Source: Rhizobium mesoamericanum STM3625 (GTDB lineage: Bacteria > Pseudomonadota > Alphaproteobacteria > Rhizobiales > Rhizobiaceae). From it: a DNA stretch of 64,000 nucleotides. Shown here piece by piece: positions 26,276-33,759 of this stretch. A model generated the notes under the pieces. The model saw only the letters and a program-made list of their open reading frames with translations, was not told the origin of the DNA and did not search any database. Numbering within the stretch: position 1 is the stretch's first letter; every line of letters starts with the position of its first letter. A program made the position numbers and the translations under genes. The stretch is taken from the NCBI RefSeq assembly GCF_000312665.1, contig NZ_HF536773.1, positions 483,582-547,581 on the forward strand, written 5' to 3'.

Positions 26276-27688
26276 ATGCGCGTTCCGCAGGTCGTAGCGC
26301 TGAACTTGAAGCGTTGGCGGTGGCTATCGCCAATCCTGATCTTGTTGTTCTCAGTGCTATCAACTCAGGCCATTTTTACGCTATCGGCGTCGTCGCAGCC
26401 CAACCGCGCTGCCGTTGTCATGAAGGTGAACGGCGCCATCGGACCAGCAACAGCAGATTATGTGATACGGAGCCTCCAACGTGCCGGCGGACATGGGGTG
26501 GGCTTGATTATCCTACAGATGGACACACCCGGCGGCCTCGACACCTCCATGCGCGAGATAATTCGCGCCATCCTTGCCTCGCCCGTGCCTGTCGCGGGCT
26601 TCGTTGCACCGAGCGGTGCACGGGCTGCCAGTGCCGGCACCTATATTCTCTATGCATGCCACATCGCGGCCATGGCGCCAGGCACCAACTTGGGCGCGGC
26701 AACACCGATCGCGATTGGCGTAAACCCGTTTGGCGGTGATACGAAACCCGAAAAAGAACCGGGCAAGCAAGATGACAAGCAAGCTGAAGCTCCAGGCAGC
26801 GCCAGCGACAAAAAGATCATCAACGACGCGGTAGCCTACATTCGCGGGCTTGCGGAATTGCGCAATCGCAACGCCGACTGGGCAGAGAGGGCCGTTCGGG
26901 AAGGCGCAAGTCTTTCATCGACTGCAGCCGTGCGCGAACATGTCATTGATTTCACGGCAGTTGATGTGAACGATCTCCTTGCCCAGGCCCAGGCCCGCAT
27001 GGTGCGGGTCGGCCAAACAGACGTCCGACTCGATACTGCCGGTTTAACCGTGCAGGAATTCGAACCGGACTGGCGCACACGTCTGCTCTCGGTGATCACC
27101 GATCCGAACATTGCAATCATCCTGATGATGGTTGGCATCTACGGGCTGATCTTCGAATTTCTTGCACCTGGGACGATGCTTCCTGGGACGATCGGCGGCA
27201 TCTGCCTGCTTCTTGGTCTCTATGCCTTGGCATTGCTTCCGGTGAGTTTCGCAGGCATTGGCCTTATTTTCCTCGGTGTGGGTCTGACGGTCGCTGAGAT
27301 ACACTCGCCAAGCTTCGGCGCCCTTGGCATTGGTGGCGGCATATCCATAATCCTCGGCGCAACCATTCTGTTTAATGCGGATATGCCGGGCCTGGAAGTT
27401 TCGCGCCCTGTCCTGGGGGCAATTGCTTTTGCATGCCTCGCTTTCAGCCTTCTCGTTGCGCGCTTGGCATTTACCTCGAGGTGGCGAAAAGTCGCCACCG
27501 GCGCCGAGCAGATGATTGGGATATCGGCGCAGGTCGAGAGTTGGGCCGGGGCTACGGGCTACGTCATCGCCCATGGCGAACGCTGGAAGGCGATATCCAC
27601 CGAAACGCTTACCGCTGGCGACGCTGTCAGTGTGATCGCCCGAAACGGGCTGACGCTCAAGGTCGAGAGGCGCGCCAACGCGACTTAG
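26276..27688 (+). CDS. NfeD-family membrane-bound serine protease (ClpP-like)
   Basis: 470 residues from ATG 26276. An N-terminal membrane segment (about 15-40) precedes a ClpP-class protease domain with MDTPGGLDTSMREI, the probable nucleophile serine in ARAASAGTYI and a candidate general-base lysine in the ASDKKIINDAVAYI region. Four to five membrane helices follow (about 290-400), then a C-terminal OB-fold NfeD domain (VATGAEQMIGISAQVE onward). It matches the long NfeD class that works with a stomatin-like partner in membrane-protein quality control. The partner gene starts 27 bp downstream. No clear ribosome site precedes the ATG, so the exact start is less certain. Confidence 0.9.
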   Translation: MRVPQVVALNLKRWRWLSPILILLFSVLSTQAIFTLSASSQPNRAAVVMKVNGAIGPATADYVIRSLQRAGGHGVGLIILQMDTPGGLDTSMREIIRAILASPVPVAGFVAPSGARAASAGTYILYACHIAAMAPGTNLGAATPIAIGVNPFGGDTKPEKEPGKQDDKQAEAPGSASDKKIINDAVAYIRGLAELRNRNADWAERAVREGASLSSTAAVREHVIDFTAVDVNDLLAQAQARMVRVGQTDVRLDTAGLTVQEFEPDWRTRLLSVITDPNIAIILMMVGIYGLIFEFLAPGTMLPGTIGGICLLLGLYALALLPVSFAGIGLIFLGVGLTVAEIHSPSFGALGIGGGISIILGATILFNADMPGLEVSRPVLGAIAFACLAFSLLVARLAFTSRWRKVATGAEQMIGISAQVESWAGATGYVIAHGERWKAISTETLTAGDAVSVIARNGLTLKVERRANAT

Positions 27689-27715
27689 CGGCCTTCAGAA
27701 GCAGGAGAAGATGTC

Positions 27716-28477
27716 ATGGCTATGCTTGCAGATCTTGCCTTTTATCTTGTGGCGATCCTGATCCTGCTCGTCATCCTCGCATCCGCGGTCAAGATCCTGC
27801 GGGAGTACGAACGCGGCGTCGTCTTCACACTCGGTCGCTTTACCGGCGTCAAGGGACCGGGCCTGATACTCCTCATTCCCTACGTCCAGCAGATGATACG
27901 GGTTGACCTGCGCACGCGCGTGCTCGATGTGCCAAGCCAGGATGTCATTTCTCATGACAATGTCTCTGTTCGCGTCAGCGCAGTGATCTACTTCAGGGTC
28001 ATCGACCCCGAGAAATCGACGATACAAGTCGAGGACTTCATGATGGCGACAAGCCAACTTGCCCAGACGACATTGCGCTCTGTACTTGGCAAGCATGACC
28101 TCGATGAGATGCTGGCGGAACGTGACAGGCTCAACTTGGACATTCAAGAAATCCTTGACGCTCAGACGGATGCCTGGGGCATCAAAGTCGCCACTGTCGA
28201 GATCAAACATGTCGACATCAACGAATCGATGATCCGCGCAATTGCCCGTCAAGCGGAAGCCGAACGCGAACGCCGCGCAAAGGTCATCAATGCGGAAGGT
28301 GAACAGCAGGCAGCTGCAAAACTCCTCGAGGCGGCTGAAATACTCGCCAGGCAGCCAGAGGCCATGCAACTTCGTTATTTGAGCACTTTGAACGTCATTG
28401 CCAGCGAGAAGAGCTCAACGGTCCTGTTCCCCTTTCCGATGGAACTCGGCAACCTCATGTCAGCCAAACCGAAATAA
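27716..28477 (+). CDS. Slipin / stomatin-like SPFH-domain protein
   Basis: 253 residues. One N-terminal membrane segment (FYLVAILILLVILASAV) is followed by an SPFH/band-7 domain (EYERGVVFTLGRFTGVKGPG, TRVLDVPSQDVISHDNVSV) and an Ala/Glu-rich coiled coil (QAEAERERRAKVINAEGEQQ). The end (VLFPFPMEL) is the slipin motif cut by the long NfeD proteases in related systems. It is encoded directly after the NfeD protease with AGCAGGAG upstream. It faces paaR convergently with 31 bp between the stops. Confidence 0.94.
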   Translation: MAMLADLAFYLVAILILLVILASAVKILREYERGVVFTLGRFTGVKGPGLILLIPYVQQMIRVDLRTRVLDVPSQDVISHDNVSVRVSAVIYFRVIDPEKSTIQVEDFMMATSQLAQTTLRSVLGKHDLDEMLAERDRLNLDIQEILDAQTDAWGIKVATVEIKHVDINESMIRAIARQAEAERERRAKVINAEGEQQAAAKLLEAAEILARQPEAMQLRYLSTLNVIASEKSSTVLFPFPMELGNLMSAKPK

Positions 28478-28508
28478 TCAACCCTTTAGGTTCCCCCGCC
28501 GGTCCTTA

Positions 28509-29105
28509 CTAGCGCACCGCCTTGACGCCCTCGAGGATCAGGGTAGTGGCGATGTCAGCATACTCGTCGCGACTGACGGGGCCGCCGGGGCGAAACCACA
28601 TATATACCCAGTTCATCATCCCGAAGAGCGACATCGTCACGGGCATCAAAAGTGGCTTGTTCGTGTTGAGATCCGGGTTGATCTCGATGATCGTGTTGGA
28701 GAACCGCTTGACGATCCGACGCTCGATAGCCCGCAGTTCGTCGAGCTGCTCAGGCGAAAGCGCGCTGGTGCCGTTCAACTGAACCTTGTGCTCGTTGTCC
28801 GCGTCCCGATAGTTTTCCAACACCTGCCGCACCAAGAGCCGCAGTCTCTCCTGAGGCGTCGCTCCAGGTTCGTCGGCGGCCGCCACGGCGGCTTCCAGTT
28901 CCTCGAGATGGTTGCGAATGATGTCGAAAATCAGGGCGTCCTTGCTTGGATAGTAGTGATAAAGCAAGGCTTTGGAGACGTTGCTGCGCGAGGCTATGTG
29001 AGCCATCGAGGCTTTTTCCATCCCCATCTCGGCAAAAACGGCAGCGGCGCTGCTCAGAAGGCTGCGTTGTTTCTCTTCAAAGTCGATTGCGCGCGTTCGT
29101 GCCAT
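28509..29105 (-). CDS. paaR: TetR-family regulator PaaR
   Basis: 198 residues from ATG 29105. The N-terminal TetR DNA-binding domain includes FAEMGMEKASMAHIASRSNV and SKALLYHYYPSKDALIFDII. The C-terminal ligand domain resembles regulators found in paa clusters (EDVLKNYR-like segment VLENYRDADNEHKVQLN). It is probably released from DNA by a CoA thioester of the pathway. It is the last gene after paaK in the same direction, and GACCG-type palindromes typical of this family lie in front of both paa arms. A 105-bp spacer with a strong hairpin separates it from paaK. Confidence 0.85.
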   Translation of the reverse strand: MARTRAIDFEEKQRSLLSSAAAVFAEMGMEKASMAHIASRSNVSKALLYHYYPSKDALIFDIIRNHLEELEAAVAAADEPGATPQERLRLLVRQVLENYRDADNEHKVQLNGTSALSPEQLDELRAIERRIVKRFSNTIIEINPDLNTNKPLLMPVTMSLFGMMNWVYMWFRPGGPVSRDEYADIATTLILEGVKAVR

Positions 29106-29172
29106 ATCGTCCTGCGTTCCTGTTCTACCTCCGCGTCCTCCACGCGACGAGCTCGTGTAACTCGTGTTTGTC

Positions 29173-29202
29173 GCTTCCCGGAATGTGCAACATCCGGGAA
29201 GC
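29173..29202 (-). repeat. Perfect 10-bp-stem hairpin between paaK and paaR
   Basis: GCTTCCCGGA and TCCGGGAAGC separated by ten bases, nine bases after the paaK stop in the direction of transcription. No T run follows on the minus strand. It may act as a partial terminator or RNA-stability element that keeps paaR expression below that of paaK. Confidence 0.5.
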
Positions 29203-29210
29203 AATCGCCC

Positions 29211-30521
29211 CTATTGCTTCGGCCGGTTGTCGACGACCCGCTTGGCCTTGCCTTCGGACCGTGCGACTCCACCAGGGTCGCGAATCTCGATCCTTGTGGT
29301 AACACCAACGACGCTCTTGATGTAGTGGGCAAGGGATTTTGCCGAGGAGGCGCGTGCAATTTCGTCGGCAGCCTCGGGTGTACACTCGACCTGAACCGTC
29401 ATCTGGTCCATGCGACCGGCACGGCTGAGTTCGATCTGGAAATGCGGCGCAAGCCCATGACACTTCAGGATCTGTTCTTCGATCTGCGTTGGGAAGACAT
29501 TGACGCCACGCAGGATCATCATGTCGTCGCATCGGCCGGTGATCTTTTCGATGCGCCGCATCGAGCGGGCCGTGCCGGGCAGCAACCGCGTCAGATCGCG
29601 GGTGCGGTAGCGGATGATCGGCAGGCCTTCCTTCGTCAGTGTGGTGAAAACCAGTTCGCCCATTTCGCCATCGGGAAGAACCTCACCGGTGGCCGGATCG
29701 ATGATTTCCGGATAGAAGTGGTCCTCCCAGATATGCAGTCCATCCTTGGTCTCTACGCATTCGCTAGCAACGCCGGGCCCCATGACCTCCGAGAGGCCAT
29801 AAATATCGACCGCATGCATGTCGAAGGACTGCTCGATCTCCTGGCGCATCGCATTTGTCCACGGTTCGGCGCCGAAGATACCGACCGCCAGCGAGCTCTC
29901 GCGCGGGTCGATCCCCTGCCTGCGGAACTCGTCGAGGATGGAGAGCATGTAAGAGGGCGTCACCATGATGATGCGCGGCCTGAAATCCTCAATCAGCGTC
30001 ACCTGCCGCTCGGTCATGCCACCCGACATCGGCACGACCGTACAGCCGAGCCGCTCGGCCCCATAGTGGGCGCCAAGGCCGCCGGTAAAGAGCCCGTAGC
30101 CGTAAGCGACATGCACCATATCGCCGGGCCGTCCGCCAGCGGCATTGATCGAACGGGCCACAACATCCGCCCAGGTGTCGATATCCTTCCTTGTATAACC
30201 GACGACAGTCGGTTTGCCTGTCGTGCCCGAAGACCCATGGATGCGCACCAGCTTTTCGCGCGGCACGGCAAACATGCCGAACGGATAGGTGTCGCGAAGG
30301 TCCTTCTTTGTGGTGAACGGGAACTTTGCCAGATCGGCGAGCGATTTCAGATCCGACGGATGCACACCCACCTCATCGAAGCGCGCGCGGTAGAAGGGCG
30401 AGTTCTCATAGGCGTGGTTCAGCGACCATTTCATCCGGCCAAGCTGAAGCGCCGCAATCTCGTCACGCGAGGCGGTTTCGATCGCGTCGAGATCGCCTGG
30501 GCGGGGTGATAGGTCTTGCAT
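29211..30521 (-). CDS. paaK: Phenylacetate-CoA ligase
   Basis: 436 residues from ATG 30521, preceded by GGAGGAG. Adenylate-forming enzyme with the P-loop GSSGTTGKPTVVGYT, the A5-like motif YGLSEVMGPGVASEC and the hinge and C-terminal region GRCDDMMILRGVNVFPTQIE. It converts phenylacetate, ATP and CoA to phenylacetyl-CoA, the substrate of PaaABCE and the likely inducer of PaaX. It lies 33 bp after paaI. The long open frame on the opposite strand is a codon-bias shadow. Confidence 0.96.
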   Translation of the reverse strand: MQDLSPRPGDLDAIETASRDEIAALQLGRMKWSLNHAYENSPFYRARFDEVGVHPSDLKSLADLAKFPFTTKKDLRDTYPFGMFAVPREKLVRIHGSSGTTGKPTVVGYTRKDIDTWADVVARSINAAGGRPGDMVHVAYGYGLFTGGLGAHYGAERLGCTVVPMSGGMTERQVTLIEDFRPRIIMVTPSYMLSILDEFRRQGIDPRESSLAVGIFGAEPWTNAMRQEIEQSFDMHAVDIYGLSEVMGPGVASECVETKDGLHIWEDHFYPEIIDPATGEVLPDGEMGELVFTTLTKEGLPIIRYRTRDLTRLLPGTARSMRRIEKITGRCDDMMILRGVNVFPTQIEEQILKCHGLAPHFQIELSRAGRMDQMTVQVECTPEAADEIARASSAKSLAHYIKSVVGVTTRIEIRDPGGVARSEGKAKRVVDNRPKQ

Positions 30522-30554
30522 CTGTCTGTCTCCTCCGAATTTAACAGCCGGCGG

Positions 30555-31004
30555 CTAAGCCTGTTCCGGCAAAATTGTGCCCTTCACGGTGCGCGAGTGG
30601 CCGCGGAATTCGGCAATGTGCTCGCCGTTCTGATTGGTCACATTGATATCGTAAATGCCGCCGCGGCCGCGCCGCGAAACCTCGCGGGCCGTCGCCGTCA
30701 GCCGGTCTCCGGCCAAGGCAGGCGCGATATAGGTCACCGAGCAATGCTGCGCGACGGCCCGCTGGTTGTAGCTGTTGCAGGCAAAGGCGAAGGCGGAATC
30801 GGCCAGCGCGAAGATGTATCCACCGTGGCAGGTTCCGTGGCCGTTGGTCATGTCAGGCTTGATGACCATCGAGATGACCGCCATTCCGGGCGCCACGCGT
30901 TCCATCGTCATGCCGAGATGACGGGTGGCATTATCCTCGCGCCACATTGCATCCGCGCAAGCATCGGCAAGCTCCTGCGCCGTCAGAACGACCCTGTCCG
31001 TCAT
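30555..31004 (-). CDS. paaI: PaaI hotdog-fold acyl-CoA thioesterase
   Basis: 149 residues. Hotdog fold with the catalytic segment NGHGTCHGGYIFALADSAFA, where the Asp of ALAD is the usual catalytic residue, and the CSVTYIAPA strand. PaaI hydrolyses CoA esters that accumulate when the pathway stalls, returning CoA. Its ATG overlaps the paaG stop by four bases, so translation is coupled. Confidence 0.95.
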   Translation of the reverse strand: MTDRVVLTAQELADACADAMWREDNATRHLGMTMERVAPGMAVISMVIKPDMTNGHGTCHGGYIFALADSAFAFACNSYNQRAVAQHCSVTYIAPALAGDRLTATAREVSRRGRGGIYDINVTNQNGEHIAEFRGHSRTVKGTILPEQA

Positions 31005-31795
31005 TGTCCCCTAAACTCCGGCTTGCGCTTCTCAAGAAATGCGGCGACGCCCTCCGCATAGTCCGTGCTGCGTCCGGCCTCGCGCTGCAGGTCACGTTCA
31101 AGCTCGAGCTGCTCATCCAGTGAATTGGTTGCCGCTGCCTGGATGGCGCGCTTGGTCATGCCGAGGCCCTTCGTCGGTCCGGCTGCGAGTTTCGTGGCAA
31201 GAGCTTTGGCTTCATCAAGAAGTGCCGCATCGTCGACCGCCTTCCAGATCAGCCCCCAGCTTGCGGCAGTTTCGGCATCGAGCGGCTCGGCCGTCAGCGC
31301 CAGCGCTTTTGCGCGCGCTTCACCGAGCAGACGCGGCAGGCTCCAGGTACCGCCGGAATCGGGCACGAGGCCGATCTTGGCGAAAGCCTGGATGAAGCGC
31401 GCCGAGCGCGCGGCCAAGGTGATATCGCAGGCAAGTGCAATGTTGGCGCCAGCGCCTGCGGCAACGCCGTTTACGGCGCAGATGACCGGCTTTTCCAGTA
31501 TCCTGATCAGACGGATCAGCGGATTATAGAAAAGCTCGATCGTGCGTCCGAGGTCTGGGGGCGCCCCACCCTTGCGCGGGTCACGATCGCCAAGATCCTG
31601 CCCCGCGCAGAAGCCGCGACCGGCGCCGGTCAGAAGCACAGCCCGAACGGATGCATCTGCATGCGCACGTTCGAAGCCTGCCCGTAGCACCAGGTGCATT
31701 TCTTCGTTGAAGGCGTTGAGCTTGTCTGGACGGTTGAGCGTCAGCGTAAGGACGCCATCGGCAAATGCCGACAGGACGGTGTCGGATTCGGACAT
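31001..31795 (-). CDS. paaG: 2-(1,2-epoxy-1,2-dihydrophenyl)acetyl-CoA isomerase
   Basis: 264 residues from ATG 31795, preceded by GGAGGAAAC. Crotonase-fold protein with LTLNRPDKLNAFNEEMH, the oxyanion-hole segment GRGFCAGQDLGDRD and the active-site region KIGLVPDSGGTWSLPRLLG. It converts the epoxide made by PaaABCE to oxepin-CoA and can also shift double bonds downstream. It is the first gene of the minus-strand arm paaG-paaI-paaK-paaR; the operator-like palindrome lies 53 bases upstream of its start. Confidence 0.93.
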   Translation of the reverse strand: MSESDTVLSAFADGVLTLTLNRPDKLNAFNEEMHLVLRAGFERAHADASVRAVLLTGAGRGFCAGQDLGDRDPRKGGAPPDLGRTIELFYNPLIRLIRILEKPVICAVNGVAAGAGANIALACDITLAARSARFIQAFAKIGLVPDSGGTWSLPRLLGEARAKALALTAEPLDAETAASWGLIWKAVDDAALLDEAKALATKLAAGPTKGLGMTKRAIQAAATNSLDEQLELERDLQREAGRSTDYAEGVAAFLEKRKPEFRGQ

Positions 31796-31847
31796 GTTTC
31801 CTCCAGTTCCGCCGGGATCAGGCGGTTCACGAAAAAACTCTTGCATA

Positions 31848-31864
31848 AACCGACCGGCCGGTCA
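31848..31864 (+). promoter_or_regulatory. Operator-like palindrome between paaG and paaN (likely PaaR site)
   Basis: AACCGACCGGCCGGTCA, containing the perfect 12-base palindrome GACCGGCCGGTC at 31852-31863. It lies in the 101-bp divergent region, so one bound repressor could silence both directions. It matches the site at 11143-11159 (read on the minus strand) except for the two central bases. Confidence 0.62.
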
Positions 31865-31896
31865 ATTATAAATCCACAGCATGAGAGGAACATGTG

Positions 31897-33555
31897 ATGG
31901 ATGCCCTTTTCGACCGCCACCAGCCGACACTTGCCGCAGCTCTGAAGGCGGCAGAAGTACGCGGCTATTGGTCCGCGTATCCGGAAATCCCGAGTGGCAA
32001 GATATACGGCGAAAGCGCCAGGGACGACGGTCTGGCATCCTATAACGCCCGGCTCGGAAGGCACTTTGAGCTGCCCGGTCATCCCGCGACGACACAGGTC
32101 GGCGCGGAAGTCTCGCCGTTCGGCGCGACCCTTGGCATTACCTACCCGGCTGCCGACGCTGGCATGCTGATTACCGCCTCTCAGGCTGCCGGATCTGCAT
32201 GGGCAGCTGCCTCGGTTAAGACACGCATTGGCATCTGCCTGGAAATTCTTGCCCGGCTCAATCGGCTGAGCTTCGAAATGGCGCACGCCGTCATGCACAC
32301 GACAGGGCAGGCCTTTGCCATGGCATTCCAGGCCGGTGGACCGCATGCCCAGGATCGCGGCCTGGAGGCCGTTGCCTATGCCTTCGCGGAAATGACGCGA
32401 ACGCCGCCGCAGGCCGTCTGGAACAAGCCGCAAGGCAAGGGAGATGCCATCATCCTGGAAAAACACTGGCGGATCGTGCCGCGCGGCATCTCGCTTGTGA
32501 TCGGCTGCCAGACGTTCCCAACCTGGAACAGCTATCCGGGCCTGTTTGCCAGCCTTTCGACGGGCAACACCGTTATCGTCAAGCCGCATCCGGGCGCAAT
32601 CCTGCCTTTGGCGATCACGGTTTCGGTCATCCGCCAGGTTCTGAGCGAAGAAGGATATGCCGCCGACATCGCGCTCCTTGCCGCCGATGCCTCAGGCGCC
32701 GAAATCACCCGCGATCTTGTGGAAAATGATGCCGTCTCCATTGTCGACTACACGGGATCCAGCAGCTTTGGCGAATGGGTGCGCAAGCATGCGGGCTCGG
32801 CTCAAGTCTACACGGAAGAGGCCGGCGTCAATTCGATCGTGATTGCCGCCACCGACGACTTTGCCGGCATGTGCGCCAATGTTGCCTTTTCCCTTTCCCT
32901 CTACAGCGGCCAGATGTGTACCGCCCCACAGAACATCTACGTTCCGAAGGGTGGCATCCAGACGAACGAAGGCCACAAGAGTTTTGACGACGTGGCAACG
33001 GGAATTGTCGCGGCAATCGACGATCTGCTTGCCAATCCGGTGCGAGCCGCTGGTGTTTGTGGCGCGATTGCCAACGCCGCAACCGTCAGCCGTGTCGAAG
33101 CGGCACGCAGTCTCGGAAGAATCATTCGTGATTCTGCTCCGATCGCCGCAGTAGAAGCGCGTACTGCGACCCCCCTTATCCTTGCTGTCGATGCCGAGCA
33201 GACGGACGCACATGAGGAAGAGCGCTTCGGTCCGATCGCGTTTGTCGTCGGGGTAGCGGACGCGACCGCGGGTATTGCGCAAGCGGTATCGCTGGCCCGC
33301 CAAAAGGGCGCGATCACCGCGGCACTCTATGACGTCCACGATGGCCGAATTGAAGCAGCCGTGGACGCCTTCGCCGCAGCCGGCGTCAACCTCTCGATCA
33401 ACCTTACTGGTGGGATCTTCGTCAACCAGAGTGCTGCGTTCAGTGATTTCCACGTGACCGGTGCCAACCCGGCCGGCAATGCCAGTCTGACCGATACTGC
33501 TTTCGTGGCAAACCGATTCCGCACCGCCATGTGGCGTCGCCCGAAGACGGCGTGA
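31897..33555 (+). CDS. paaN: PaaN-type aldehyde dehydrogenase
   Basis: 552 residues, the usual PaaN length, from ATG 31897 with GAGAGGA seven bases before it; GTG 31894 is an alternative. It is a divergent member of the aldehyde dehydrogenase superfamily with TEEAGVNS around the general-base glutamate and the nucleophile cysteine in YSGQMCTAPQNIY. No MaoC hydratase domain follows, unlike PaaZ. PaaN proteins are linked to phenylacetate degradation in many bacteria, some as the aldehyde dehydrogenase in strains without full PaaZ. Here both exist, so PaaN is either redundant or used for a related substrate. It diverges from paaG across a shared operator. Confidence 0.9.
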   Translation: MDALFDRHQPTLAAALKAAEVRGYWSAYPEIPSGKIYGESARDDGLASYNARLGRHFELPGHPATTQVGAEVSPFGATLGITYPAADAGMLITASQAAGSAWAAASVKTRIGICLEILARLNRLSFEMAHAVMHTTGQAFAMAFQAGGPHAQDRGLEAVAYAFAEMTRTPPQAVWNKPQGKGDAIILEKHWRIVPRGISLVIGCQTFPTWNSYPGLFASLSTGNTVIVKPHPGAILPLAITVSVIRQVLSEEGYAADIALLAADASGAEITRDLVENDAVSIVDYTGSSSFGEWVRKHAGSAQVYTEEAGVNSIVIAATDDFAGMCANVAFSLSLYSGQMCTAPQNIYVPKGGIQTNEGHKSFDDVATGIVAAIDDLLANPVRAAGVCGAIANAATVSRVEAARSLGRIIRDSAPIAAVEARTATPLILAVDAEQTDAHEEERFGPIAFVVGVADATAGIAQAVSLARQKGAITAALYDVHDGRIEAAVDAFAAAGVNLSINLTGGIFVNQSAAFSDFHVTGANPAGNASLTDTAFVANRFRTAMWRRPKTA

Positions 33556-33596
33556 TGGCCTTTGACTAAACTTCGCTCTCTTCGGAGGAGAGTGAC

Positions 33597-33713
33597 ATGC
33601 GATCTGCGACCGCGCTGGAACGCACTTGCCTGGATTTCGGCCGTCCACCTCTTGCCAGCCTGAGCGATGTGCAGACTGGTCGGATTCGTGTCGCGGACCG
33701 ATGCAGGACGTGA
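33597..33713 (+). CDS. Possible small protein, 38 residues
   Basis: Short frame from ATG 33597 with a strong site (GGAGGAG) ten bases upstream, between paaN and the hydratase/dehydrogenase fusion. The product is charged with no membrane segment and has no family I recognise. The strong ribosome site is the only support. It could equally be a decayed gene start or a leader that affects the next gene. Confidence 0.22.
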   Translation: MRSATALERTCLDFGRPPLASLSDVQTGRIRVADRCRT

Positions 33714-33759
33714 TCGCGGACGAACATATTCGTGAAGCCCAGTTAGGGAATTTGACATC

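Noticed and set aside
28398..30509. A 703-codon open frame on the plus strand opposite paaR, paaK and the intervening DNA
   Set aside because: It runs antisense to two clear genes, and its predicted product (rich in Arg, His and Asp, with no family motifs) is typical of shadow frames in high-GC DNA.
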